DNA of 64,000 bases. Origin: Glandiceps talaboti (lineage: Eukaryota > Hemichordata > Enteropneusta > Spengelidae). Positions 38,395-53,300 of this stretch are shown one piece after another. Numbering within the stretch: position 1 is the first letter of the stretch; each line of letters opens with the position of its first letter. The notes under the pieces were generated by a model, which saw only the letters and a list, made by a program, of their open reading frames with translations, was not told where the DNA came from and ran no database searches. Position numbers and translations under genes: made by a program. The stretch covers positions 13,197,501 to 13,261,500 of the forward strand of contig NC_135566.1 in assembly GCF_964340395.1 (NCBI RefSeq), written 5' to 3'.

Positions 38395-41300
38395 TGAAGA
38401 AGTCCTGCATTGCATAAACAAATAGAAAATACACACAGTTTTGATATTTCTGTCTGCGATGTATTCACAGTACTAGTGTATAAATCTTCAACTGACTGAC
38501 ATCAGTTACCGTATTATACTGTCTTGGGGCAATTCCCAGTGGAAATCATTAAGGTGAAATACGGTAGAGCAATATATTGAATCGTAAATGCTAGGGATGA
38601 AATGAATCGTGCTTTGAACAATGTCTTGTGTTAAAGTACGTGTCCAACCCCTGATTAGTTATCATTCATTGATAATTACATGCTACACAAAAAAGATGAA
38701 TATTTCAAAAGATGAGCGTAATTATGATAAAGTCATTTATGATTTCACTATCTTGTGACTTTTGCAATAAAATTCACCACCCTACATACCCCACCTGATT
38801 CCCACCTCCTCCCCCCACCCCTTCCCCATATGTTCAAGTTATTATTTACAGCTGAGTCTCTGAGTTTCATGATTATTTCGGCCAAAAACAAACCGGTTCA
38901 TCAGAGATGGTATGTTTACAAATTTAGGTGAACCGAGTAAACGGGAGATCAGATGGAGTTACTGTAGATTTGTGTGTTGTCTCTCATATATGTCTGAGTA
39001 TGTCAGAACTGAGAAAAATTTCAATATGCAAATGAGATATTTTAATGGGATTTGCATATATAAAATGTGTACATTTAAGATATTCACTAATGTATAGAAA
39101 TTATGAACATGCACGACTTTGATTTAGTAATGAATAGTCCATTTGAAGATTGATGTATATATATACTGTAGCTGTAAAACTGATAATTTTTAACTCAAAC
39201 CAGCAGCTGACCTTATAAATGAATAGTGCCCTCTAGAGGTTGTGTAGATATAAATGCAAGTAATGCATAATGGCACCAGCCTTTGGTGTGATTGGCTGTG
39301 GTCAGTAGCATATTGTAATTTTATACACAAATGTTCTTACAGACTATTCCAGCATGATATGGCACTGCAGGATGTTTTAGTAGTTAACATTTGCAGTGAG
39401 GTTGAAACTTAGCTTGAATTTCTAACTTTTTTCATACCTCAAGAGTATATGTACGTGTAGGTTTTTTCAAACAGGTAGATGTGTCAATGATTCACACTTA
39501 CACAAAAGTTCAACACTAGATGGCGCTGTTTATTGTAATGGTCTTTTTTATGTTATAATGTATAATGTGTATCGAGTGTGTTTTCTTTGTAATTTCTTGA
39601 GTTGAGTCAGTATTATCGTATGTAGGATGAAGTTGTTATCTCAAGTGAAATAATCTAAACCTGCTGGATTATGGCATTGATCCATTCATAGATAAATCAT
39701 CATCACGATTTTAACATTAACAGACAACATACTGAAAATAGCGTTTAATCATAATTTGTATTAATTTGTATACTTCCATTCATTTCATCAGTACACATGT
39801 ATTGCTCTGGTTGCCAGTATGCAAACAGATTATTTTGTCAGTGGTAATTTTTCAGTCCTCTCAGAAACCATCAAAGTCTACAGGTAGTATGTTTGTACAT
39901 GTCAATTTAATACACTCAGTGGTGTTAAATCGAAATCTACTGTCAGTGGTCGAGACCAGGAGTCTGTGTTTGCCATTCTAGAATATAACTTTGTTCTTTT
40001 CTTGATGAAGTAAATGCAAGTATCAGAAATAGGAAATAAAATATACGAAGTCTGTACCATAGATGTATACGTATACTTGTACAGGTAGCCAAGAATCCTG
40101 TCATGTGGGCATTTTGCTCTCACTTTCCCCTACCACGCCTGGCATTTTGCAATATAATGTTCATGTATTCAAACCTAAATTTAGATTATGATTTCCTGCA
40201 GTAATGTTGAATATAGTAATTATGTTTACATCATACCCTCTGAGTTGGTTCTAATCATGTGGTGACGCTATTGATGTTATCGACATTATCTCATAGCAGG
40301 AAGAACCCAATAAGAATCTGCACCTGTTTTCTTGCCATAGCTTCATTCAAGCAATAGTTTGTTAGCAGAATGCCAGGCATGGTAAAGGGAAAAGCGAGAG
40401 GAAAACCCCTACATTTTATGTGATTTCAGACTAATGTGTATGTACAGGTGGCATGACATAAGGAAGCTTACAGATGAACTCTACCCTTGCTTGTCACAAT
40501 TCGTTATCAGTCACACTTATAATTCTGACAAGAGTTCTGCAAGCAGTGTTGTTGTTGTAAAGAATTTAGAACCCTTGGAACAGCTCAGGGTATAGTCTGG
40601 TAAAATTCTTGAGCATGTTTTTATACACTCGTAAATTTTGGTTGAGGACCCTAGTGAAAATGCCTACGGTGGTCAGTGCAAATTTATCTAGTACTTACAC
40701 CTCAGTGGAAGGAACGCTATGCATAGACAGAATATATTACTTAGAAATGACTAGACAGACTAATTCACTCACCCAATGAAAAACAAGTGTGCCTACAGGA
40801 TTGATAAAATATATGTTTGAGCTTGAAACCATAAAGGTCTATTGTATATATTTAGCTGTACGGTATAGCGCCCTCTATGCTACTTAATCACAAAGGTTTC
40901 AGGCACACACTTTTTACTCAAATCTGATTTAACGATGCATATGGTAAAATTTTGAACTATGGGTCATACATAGCTTCATGTATAATAGGTCAAGATGAGC
41001 TCAACCTACTAGAATACCACTGATTGCAAATCATATGCATGAACAAACACTTGAATAATCCTGTTAGCAACTATTTTGAAGAACGGTTAATTTTACCCGT
41101 TTGATAAATTGTGCAATAAGCACAGTACTGTCAATAAAAGTGTGATTGACATGAAACCTGTGAATGTTACTGAGAACCTTGGTAAAAAAGTTATTGCACA
41201 GTTGGATTCTAAGATAATTGTTACTATGGTTACCAACACATATTAAGAAGAAGTTTGTTAATTATGCCTTTCTCAAAATTAACTCTTGGCCAACACTTTC

Positions 41301-41538
41301 ATGAAGTCTATGTGTCTAGTATACATTTTGTAAGTTAATATATCTGGAACTTAAAGTCAAAATTGCACTGAGGAAATAAGGTTTGTCGAATTTCTTTTTA
41401 GATTGAGGTTGGGATGTGTGTGTTTATGTATGTATATGTCTGAATGTCATATCACAGTGTATTGCACGGTGAACTAAGACACAAAACAGTTTAATAAAAC
41501 TTTGGGAACTTGAGCATTGGGTATGTGATACGAATGTG

Positions 41539-41602
<64 letters not shown>

Positions 41603-41792
41603 AAGATCTGTCAGAGTGTCTGTGTGTGTCAAGATCTGTGTGTATGTGTGTACATGTATGTCAAGATCTGTATCTCTTTCTGTGTCTATCTATGTGTGTC
41701 TGTCTGTGTGTGTGTCTGTCTGTGTGTACAAACATTGAATTTGGAAAGGGTCATCAAATTTCTGGGAGATTGAGACGGTGTGGTGGTGGTGG

Positions 41793-41863
<71 letters not shown>

Positions 41864-44800
41864 CATGAGCATGCGTATTTGGGTGGAGAGGAGTTGAATC
41901 TTGAGAATTCTGAAAGGAGGCCAGCTGACTCCTGAAAATTTACAACCGATTGAATTTCAAAAGTGGTAAATATAAGCATTGTTATCAACATATTAAAAGT
42001 GCAAAATTGTCCAGTTTGATTTCATCAATCAACACTTGCATTATTAGGTTAATCTCTGCAATAATATTTAACATGAAAGGAAACGTTTATGGTTGGGGAG
42101 TTATTATCAACAGTGTTAAAATGGCCTAACGAATTTACACCCGCAGTAAAAACATCCAACCAATGACCTAGTTGAACTTGGAACATGTGTATTAGAATTA
42201 AACCTTAGTGTTGGCCTTAAGAAGGACACTCCATCATAAACCAACATATTATACTTCTCACGGGTTACCAGCACTGGAAAGTTCATAGGCATGGATATTT
42301 ATTCGCTGTTGAAATTCCACAGCGCTCTTTTACAAGAGACGCAATATTAAAATTATTATGCAAGTCACAGTGTAATGTGGGTTCAAGGTATTTATGAATG
42401 TAATCGATAAAATTACTTGAATTCTGAAGTATGTATATTATGTACATAAGTTGTAACGTCAAGTTATTTATACCTGTAAATTAGTTGTATAGCCAGTGAG
42501 ATGTTCATGTAACTAGATCAAGAAAAAATGGACAATAAGACAGAAATTTGTGCTTTTTGAGCCAGGTTATTAGACTTACATTTGTATTTGCAAACAGAAT
42601 GTTTATAGGGATTTGCCATGGTGGAGCTCTACTTCCTCTCTGTGGGTGTGGGTATTACATGGTATAGGTTACTCAATTGGTTAATCTTGCTGCTTTCCTC
42701 GATGTTTGAACAATGAGAAACATCCCAGATTACCAACCCCAATTTGATTTTGAGCGAGGGCGCTGTATTCTCAATTTCCTGTTTGCAGTCTGCAATGGCC
42801 CGCTTATTTTATTAAGATCAAGAAAAAAAGTTGTTGGATAGAAATTTGAGCTCTCTTGAGCTTTGTAAAATACAGCCTGCAACATGACCTTGATAATGAT
42901 ATACTTTCCTGGCAGTATGACATACTCATCAACTATTTTAATGGCAGAAATGGAGAAATTCGTCTCATAGAGTCAAGGGTATACAAACAATGTCATACAA
43001 CATTTCAAGTGTAGATGTAAGTGGCAATGAAAAAAATCAACTCAGCCCATTACGAAATCCTTCAAACGAAGCAGTTTATGTACCAAAAATACTTACATGC
43101 AAATTATGACTCAAACTAAAAGTTTTGATGAAGTTGTGAAAGTGAAAATCTTTCGATTCTGTGGCGTAGACTTGTATTTTATGACCAATTGCTTGTGGCA
43201 TCATGTTCTCACAAGCAAGAATTCTGATGCAATTGAAAATAATATTTGCCATGCATCTCAGATGGTGTTGTAATGAGGCCTGTAGTTTTACAGCAATGAT
43301 GACACCATACATGTAGATGGGATATTCGAGTCATTTTACATGACATCCTGGTTTGCATTTTTTTTTTTTGGACACAAGTACAATTTATTGACTAACTTAA
43401 GACCATACAAATATTCAATCTAGTTTTCACGTTATGAATATTGAGAAACATTCAAATATTATTCTCAAATGATTTTCTTCAATCAGCTCAGGAAAGTATG
43501 AGTAACATAACAAGCATTATACCATGCACAAGCTGAGTTGAACAAAAAATATGGAATTTATACAATAAAATATTAGGGAATAATAGCTAGTAAGTATGTC
43601 ACACTGAGTCAAAGGCCTACAGTACTACATGTATGTTTTCTGGAAAAAAATTGGATGAAATAATGATGATACTTAACAATTGGACTCATATTTTTGGGAC
43701 CACATAACCAGTGACATACATGTACAGACACTGGTTGTCAGAATGACCACCCAGTGTATAAATTCCATATTTTTTGTTTGCATGTGTACAACTTGGTTCG
43801 TGCATGTATAAAAGTACATGTGTAATGAAGTTGTTTGAGAACAATCACATTTTTCAACACACATCATACGATTTCGTCAAAATCATTCTGGAATTCCAAA
43901 CTGACATGATTTGTATCAAGGTGACAAATCATCGGTGACAAGTACAAATACCATAAAATGACTGCACAATGTACTTACCAGCCCAGTATGACTACAATGG
44001 CTACAACAAACAGTAGAACAATTCTGTAGATTTTCTGACTCATCATGCCTTGTATCCAAACAGTTTATCTGAAAATAGCAACAAGAAGGCATAATAATAT
44101 GAAAATAATCAATTTGTTTTCCACAAAACTCGATATTTGATTATTATAATACCTCAGATTTTCAGAAACAGAAATTTTGTCATTTACATTTGAAAGTATT
44201 GAAACACACCCTTCCCCCATCCATGGAAAAATACAAGTAGATTATAATGCTGTGCGGTCTTTTAACAAAGTAGACATATCGGTAGTATTTCAAACTTTTT
44301 ATGTTTAATGGAGACTTCATCAGTCTTCCTTTATGTCTGTTGAAGAGACTCTAAAACATCCACAAGTCAAAAAAACTAACTCCGTGTCATGGTAACTCCT
44401 CTTTTCTTGTGTCTTCCGTTCCAAAAATAGACCACTTTTACTGAAAATGACCCACTAAACAATGAAATAAAAATTCACTACAGGTTTTAACTGTTTGAAA
44501 TTTCACTTCAACTTTACTGAATTGTACAATATCACCACTTGTAGGTGTTAAAAATAGTAGTTTAACTCCACCATCAAATTTGATGTGTTTGCTTGGAATT
44601 TTTATGATGTTTAGACACCGGCTCTAAAGTTCTAGAAGTTCTCTTTGGATTCTCCATGGAACAACCAATTGCATGATAATAGGAAAGTTGTTCTGTTGGA
44701 GGCTGAAATTAATATTTTTATAATATGCGTGGAAACTTCAATTTTGCCTGCATATACGTGATTCACTCATGAAAAAGATGTGTGCTTGATTTGTAGTTTT

Positions 44801-47328
44801 TCCATCAAACTGTCATATATTCCTTACTGTTTAAAGGCCCATAACTCAGTCTCAGGTTCTCCAATGAGCAAGTTATTCATTTCTGATCAGATGTAACTTC
44901 ATAGTATTTGAGTCTGATTTTAAATGTGACAAAGTGTTTTATTTCTTTTGCGCAGACCCTAACCTTTTTTACATATTCAAGAAAAAAAAATCATGAAAAT
45001 TGCGAATTCTCGCAAGAAATAGTGAATGCGGAAACTGACATCATCTTAAAAAGACAATATATCGGTAAACTGTTCTTCCAATCTGTAATGGCTGTATATT
45101 TGATGAGAAAAAAAATCAAAAACACAGAGATCATATGGAAAACAACAGAAAACATAACTACCTGAACTACTCACTCACATATAAAAAAATAAAAGATATA
45201 AAAAAAAATAAAAGAAAAAATCTACCTACCCCACCTACATGTAATCTAAAATTGAGCATAATCGGAACCACACAAATGTTTTTGTTAGGCCTTGGTTGAA
45301 AGTTAATACAGTCCTTGACTAATACAAAATGTTAGTAACCAGTTACTGCATTGCAGAGAACTTTTGATAATATTTCCTATTTGTTTTTTTACATGAATAA
45401 GATATCAAATCAAGTTTTCAACCTCATTTCTGTGGAATAGTCATCAAAAATGATATTCACACAAAAAATGTGTAATCCAGTGTTTGAACTTTGTTGACTG
45501 TAATTTTTTGAACCGTAACAATTTTTTCCAACTCCCAATCCTCTTCACCTTTCAAAAGTGCTACCTGCAAATGATTACTTTACATACAATGTATGATTTG
45601 GAAATCAAACCAAATAGCAAAGTTTAAGCGGAAGACTTTTATCTGCTTATTTTCCGGTTTTATCATTGAACGCAAACTCATCAGAGGATAATTTTAGATA
45701 ATATATTTCTAGTTTGCTCTGGTGTGTGTAATTTAGGTCTAACTGTAGTTGTGTTTGTTCATCTCAAAGGCCAGGGATTCAATCGAAGGTTTTGTGTTAT
45801 CAGTGTAGCCATGATGATTGCACAGGAGTACACTGTTGTTCTGGGCAAATGTTTCTAAAGCTTTTGCCAGAAAACTTTTTCCACTCACAGTATAGTCAAA
45901 GTCGTTACTCTAGAAGTCCTTAGATGCATGATATGATGCAAGAGCAACTTTTTGTGATTGAGGTACTTTGATCAGATGTGGTTTAGTTAGAAAGCACATT
46001 GGCATCCAGACTAGAAAACTTTGTCACATCGTAACTTTAATCTTAATCCGAACCAGCCATTATGTCATTCAGAGAGACATACCCAATATATCAAGTTTGA
46101 CTATCATGTACATATGTAATGAAAACAATGAAATGAGGAGAATCTACCTAGCAAGCTCATAGAAAACATTTCCTCCATGTGTTGATCCCTACGAAAACTG
46201 CCCAAACAAGTTCATATTTACTAAACCAACCCATTTCACCAAATTACATGAATTACTGAAAACCTTGATCATAGCCTGTTTACTGCACCGTTGAGATACA
46301 TCATTAGCTGGTCGTACCTCCTTGCCTTCATAATAAATTTAGTGTTTTTCTTCCATTTGTTACATTTCCTCTATAAAGCTCAATGTTTGTCCTACCGTTT
46401 TGAAGGTTATGGGACATGAGGTAAAAGTTAGTGAGTAAGGACTCTGAAAAAACATACAAAGTTTTGTAAATGGAGTTTTGACAAGAATTTGCTTGAAAAG
46501 CGTTGATGTGTAGAACTTTTTACATTGAACACTGTCGAATACAGACATGTCTTTACTCAAAATCACTGGAGAAAAGATTGACAAGATTGCAAACTTTAAC
46601 ATTATGAAATATAAAAACATTGATCAAGTGTTTCAGTACTTTTTACACTGAACACTTTCGAAAAGTTCAAACAAACATATGCCTTTTAATACTAAAATTT
46701 ATCAGCGAAAACTTCAAGGTAACTTTGACAATAATATTTGATTGAAATTTCATATCAGTAAACTTCTGATGTGGAGATAATGTGTCAAAACTTTTGTCAC
46801 CGAACATTTGCGAAAAATTCAAAACAGAGAAACCCATACTAACAATCTCTCAACAGAGAAACTTTGAGGGAACTTTGACAAGATTAATTAAAAAAACTTC
46901 ATGTATTAAGATTTTGAGATAAGATGTTCAAAACTGTTTACACCAAACACTCTAGAAAAGTCGAAAAGACAAATCTATACTGATATTTATCAACGGAGAA
47001 AATTTTTTTTTTTCAACGACTTACCGTTTGAAGACTGAAATGTATGTACATGTAGTAGTAATCGGCGGTACTTCTGTACACTAGTACTTCAATGATAACC
47101 TCACAATAAATGTATCACGTATCGCGGCTACAGGTGAGTTTATATAGAGAGCACTACAATGATTTACAAGTTGGGATATCTTTTGAGTAGTTGTATTTTA
47201 AACCTCGTAAAATAATTAGCAGGATTTAGTACTTGTAGTCGTTTTTTTTAGCACAACTGAACTGATATAACTGTAAAGTTCTGTACTGCTATAGGTGTGG
47301 TGTTTGTCTATCTGTCTGTGCATGTGTC

Positions 47329-47393
<65 letters not shown>

Positions 47394-50300
47394 GTCTCTG
47401 TCTTTGACTTCATCTGTCTGTTTGTCTGTCCATCCATCCATCTGTCTGTCTCTCTGTCTCTCTGTCTCTCTGTCTGTCTGTCTGTCTGTTTGCCTGTCTC
47501 TCTGGCTGTGCACATGACTTAAACTCAAAAACTGCCAGACTGGTTGCCGTGGTGTTTGATGGGGACATTACTTTTGGTGTCTAATTGGGAAATTGTTCAA
47601 AACAAAATGACTGCATCACAGGTGTGTGATTCGGGTAAAAAAAGGAACCTTCAACTCAAAAACTACTGGGCAGATTGGTCTCGCGAAAATGACATAGATA
47701 ATGGAGCTGAAATTTGGTGAGGAGATTTCTGGAGGTGTTATTCTGCAGTTATAGATGAAAAGATTTTGACACAACTGGCCCTTGTAACCATGGCCACGTC
47801 CTTAGCAACAGTGAAATGACGATGTCTATTACAAAGATAACAGCTGAACAGGGATGGGTGGGCAAGTGAATAAATATTTCAAAAGTGAATGCATATATGT
47901 CTAGCAACAAGAGCATACCCATAGCAACAGTGAAATGGTGAATCAGATGTGTATTGCAAAAATATCAACATGGATGGTTAGGCAAGTGGATAACTGTCTA
48001 AATATTGACATAATTCACCCAGAAACAAAGGTACTGCCCATACCAACAGTGCAATTATGGTGTATATAAACATTTTTGAAAATTATAACTTTTGGAAACC
48101 ATTTGCCTTGAGACCATCTAGTTCTCATTTACACTTTAAAAAAAATAACACATGAAATATATACAGTTGTGCTGTGATGCCATTGGCACTAGTCGTTTTG
48201 GTCAATCAATTTAACCTGGGATTGTTTTGTTGTGATTTGTGTATGTTACAACTAGGCTGAGTGGTCAGTAATAGGTGCAGGTGGTATGAGGCGTTCCCAG
48301 CCTAGCCTAGGCTACACAAAATGGTCATCAACTTTAATGGACAACAACCAAGGACACGAACGAACGTCTGCGGAGTTTACATTTTAGTAACCTTGACTTA
48401 CTTTCCTTCATATTTTTATATCTGATTATATATATACACAAAAAATATCTGTTTTGAAAATATTATTTTAAAAGATATTAAGAGTAATGTGATAATTCTT
48501 ATGAATTTAAAGAGCAAAACGTTTTTTGTGTTTCCGCGAAAATTTATCCGAGGACACTTGTAGACTGACTTCAAGAGCTCAGTGGCGCCTTCGGAAGTGT
48601 TATACCACAAATCAATAGTGAACCAATCATATATTGGACACGAAAATGATGACCTTCCCCTCTCTTACTTTGACAGACTCCTTGAATTGGGGGAGGGGTC
48701 TGTTTTCAAGGTAGCAAATACTATATCTAAAACCTACAAAACTGTTATGTACATCATATTATGCTTGGTACTTTGTGACATAATTTCACCAAGTACCCAA
48801 TAGTTGTCTAACCCAATGCTTGCAAGCCCCACCCACATGCTCTATAATTGATGTCATTTTTCTGTGTTTGATTATTAACTTTGTGTAGTTTTAGCCATTT
48901 TTGTATGGTACTGATCTCTACAAATGCCGATGATGGGCTTGAATGTGTTATCACCCATAGTAAAACTTTGATAAATTGATATCGTAAGGACGATTGTTAT
49001 CAAAGCCCAAATAAGTGATATATCATTCGACGGCTGGTGAAGGTATCCAGATTCATTCAAACTATTAAAATAAGAACAAGATACAAAATGCGATAATTGC
49101 CAACACATTCCAAGGGATGTGTAGTTGGGTGCCCGACTTCTCCTGTGAATGTTTCCTGTAAACTCATACCCTGGTTGTTGAGTATCAGCACAGACGTGAA
49201 CATTTGTCAATTATTGGACATGTTCTCAGCATTTTATCGATTTGTTTTCTACAAGACATTTCTCTTGATTAATCTGAGCAGTGGATATGATACAAAGTCC
49301 CTTGTCAAATATATCTGTAGCAAATGAGAACAATGATGAAGAACGTCTAATTAGATTCATACCCAAGGGGGTTTTTTCAAAGAAACTATATGTCCAAACC
49401 TTGTCAAATGTAATTTCTTTATGTAATATATCATAATATAAGCAAGACCGATTCACAATTTTAACTGTCGTTGGTGTGCTCTGACTGCCAAGTTTTCTAG
49501 TTTCAGATTTTTTGACTTACAGTTTGCGAGAATGAGTGAAGTAAACATTGCTCAAGTGGAACCGGAAGTTAAAGTTACATAAATAAACAGCTTGGTTGTG
49601 TATACAACAATAAATCCAAGTACACACAACATCCGGAAATGTGTTGATTTTGTTTATATCTAACTTGAAATTTATAAATTACTTCCTCTGTGACAAAACA
49701 ATTTTAAATTACGTCTGAGGAAACAACGACGACAACAACAACAACAACGACAATAACACGTTACTACGTAGGACTTGATTACGTTTGCATAACTATTAAT
49801 CATTTTTAATGACGGCATTTCTTTGACTATAAATCCTTCACAGAAGGCTAAAACCCCCAACAATCAACATAAAGAAAATAATAAAATAAATAAACACGTG
49901 CTTAGACAGGGTATGTACGTGCACCCTTAAAAATCATCAACCAAACTGAACACTTTAAAAGAATGCCATAAGAACTACATGTACCTAGCATATTTTCCAT
50001 TATGTTCATTGAGAAATTAGAAACGTACTTATTGATACTACAGATAGCTGTGACATGCCTCTGTGAGAGTTTATTGCATTCCAAAGTGTACCGCAGTTTA
50101 CTGAAGTGTTTGAATTTTGAGATAATTTAATGATCATTCTCCTGCTTATCTTGACAATGTAATAACTTCTCCACCAAGAGCGGTTTAGATAAAAGTGAGT
50201 AATGTGTACCGGTGCCTATGCCCCATTTCATACAGCGCCCTTGATTTGTAGGCCACTTCTGGTAATGTCTACAACTGTACCTGACTCATGGTACATTTTT

Positions 50301-53300
50301 GCCTCCAATTTAATTGTAGATACCTGTTATCTAGTAACCATAGAAACACAATCATTTATTCAACATTTGCAGACCATGGATGTTGTGCAAAGGCATGGTA
50401 ATCTAGAAAAGTGTTCCATCCCTATCTCCCTGCAAAGTTTCAGGTATATGCCATTCATTTTTGATCACAGGAATAGCATGTTACGTACAGAGCATAATAC
50501 CACATTGTAACCCCTGACAACCAGCCTGACAACCAGCCAGTCACCTGATTTGAACATGAAAGTGGGTATGTATGAGAAACGAAGAGACGAGGAGGCAGTT
50601 GTATAATGAATATCATCAACTCATCACCATAAAAAATGATATTAGTAAAAATACTGTAAACCTGGAGATTTTCAAGACAGACTTATTTTTTGCTTATTTC
50701 GCTGGAAAACAAAAAACTTAAAAATAAGTAGTGACTAAAATGCCCAATGTACATGTACTAAAGTAAAAATTAGTCTTTGAGAACTAGCTGAAGACTGTAA
50801 AATCGCAAAATTTTGTAGTAGTTAAAATATCTAAGTTTATAGTATACAACTTGGCATGATCAAACCTTGGTGTATTTCCTTTACTAATACTTTGAAGCTG
50901 AAACAGAAAACTGCATATAGGAACATTGAATAGTGTGTTTGCTTTAAAGTTTGGAATGTGACCAAACTTTTATAGATTTGTGTACACTTTGTAGGACCAT
51001 TTTCCTGATGGAAGAACCCACAGGCTGGAATGAGCTAGCAAAGTATGTGTACCACACTCTTCAATTTTTAACACCAGGTTTGAAAAAGAAGAAGGATTAT
51101 GATACCAAATAAACTTTTGATTGCTGTCTTGTTTTACTAAAGTGGTAAATAAAGTAGGAATTTCCAGAAAGAAACCGCAGTTATAAATCAAAAGTTCATT
51201 TCTCCTCTCTGGACTACTTTAACTTTAAGACGCCAGAGTACATTAGATTCTTGTCAAGTTGTCTTGAAATGGACCACATAATAATCTTAGGAGTAGGCTA
51301 CAACTTTGCAAGGAGCATTTAAACATTAATGGCTAGCTAAAGATATGTTTAAAACACAATGAAAACAATAGAAGCGCTTAAATTTTAGGCAAATTTAACG
51401 ATTTGTTGATTGTTGGCCCAGACATGTGTGTCACATTATTTACATGCAAAGGATGTGTAACATTTGCTGTATGACAAAAAAAAATTGTATAAAAGTTGTA
51501 AACAAATAGATTGCAATAAATATGAACATACCCGATATCAATAGAGAACAATATACTGTAATATTTAAAATATTTCTCAAAGACAAATTCTTGCTAAATT
51601 TTTAGCAATGACATTACATTGTATGTAGTTGTGACATGTTGTGAAACTTCATAACCCCGGTTGTTGTACTTCTTTATACCCCAGACTTTAAGAGAGAGAG
51701 AGTGTGTAGTGTACTTCTTTTTGGTGAATGTACTTTCCTTGTTATCATTATTGTACATAATATGCGATGTACCAGACACATTAAACTAAGGCACTAAAAA
51801 AAAATTGTGCGTTTCTGATAACCCGACCGACCCTAGTTTAAACCTGTACATAGTTTTATCAAACTATCACAGAAGGGGTATTTTGACCAACATTTTGTTT
51901 GGTTTAAGGTCAAAGCAATGTGTTTCAAAAATACAAACAATTAAAAAGATCAAATCAAATCAAATCCTGATATACCTACCCTATTCACTGAGGCCATGTT
52001 AAGAAACACACAATTATTTTGTTATCATCTAAGTCTACTAATAGAACCAGTTTCAGACAAAACATTTGGTGAGTTTTCTTAGAGAGAAAGTTATCAAGGT
52101 AGAGAGTAGACTCCGACATCATAGCATGGAGAAATAGAAGCCGTTACAAACAGAAAAAGTAAACAAATGAATTGGATTGATGGCACTTGGCACAACATGC
52201 TAAAAGTACAGAGACATCATCGTTTGATGCTAGAAGCACAGAGATGTCATAGTGTGATGCAAATGGTTGTAAGCCTTTTGCCATAAACGGAGTTCTCACT
52301 TAGCCAGTTGAGTTGACATTGAGTCAACTCTAGTCTTACTTAACCTAACAAACCCAATATGAATAGTTAATGTTGACTCTGAGTCAGGTTAAATTTAGAT
52401 CAGGTACAATGGGTGGTTTAGAGTCGACCTATCTTTTGTGTCTGACACAAAATTTCATTCTATTAAGTAATTGTCTTTAGTTTCCTAGATGAGGAGGACA
52501 ATTTGAACTGTTATGATTCTGGTGACATTTCAAGCATTTCTTTCTTGTGTCAGGGGAGAAAGGTGATGAATATTTCTGTTCATACCATAAACATATGTTC
52601 TATAGCTGTGAAATGACAACTAATGTTAACCCATGTGTACACGTCTCTGGTCTACGTTCTAAACCCATACATTTGTACGTAATGTTAACATTGTAAGGCT
52701 GTAGTAAAACTAGAATACAAGTTTCAGAGGAATAAAAAATCGTTTTTGTTTCCTGTTATCTCTTTTCAGACGTCTAGTTGAAAAGCTGGATAATATGAAG
52801 AAAAATGCTTTGGGTAATGGCTACACACAGTGTGTGTTGTGTGGTGATGAGTTTGGACTACTTGGTGCATCCCCACTGGAATGCCAGGATTGCAGCAAGG
52901 TAATAGAAGACATCATTATTTTTACAAGTCCAGGAACTCAATCACCAGTAGCATACATGTTACATGTAAAGTGGTCATGGCAAATCGGTATTCATTTTGG
53001 ATTTTTTTATTCATATAAAAGACAACTTTCCTACTTGAAAAAACGAATTGAAATGACATATACCAAGTTAGTGTTCTTAAGTCAGTAAATTGCAAAAAGC
53101 TAGAAAGTGTCTGGAAAGTTCGTCATTGTACATTCAATAGCAAACACTTTGAAATGTTTTTTTTTTTAATTTTCGGCAATTTATTGAATTACAAACAAGA
53201 TCTTGGTATATGCTGTTTCACATTCTTTTTTGTCAAGTGGGAAAACATTGAGAAGTTGTTTTGTGAATAAAACATCCAAAAAAAAACCCCAATTTGTCCT

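Noticed and set aside
44908-45165. 85-codon plus-strand frame
   Set aside because: Falls inside a dispersed repeat that is also present, without the frame, at 62.9-63.1 kb.
47216-47528. Frames of 75-99 codons rich in TDRQ or VCLS
   Set aside because: Translations of the CTGT/GT microsatellite.
50202-50510. 102-codon plus-strand frame
   Set aside because: No recognisable motif, no splice support, and ordinary intron composition around it.
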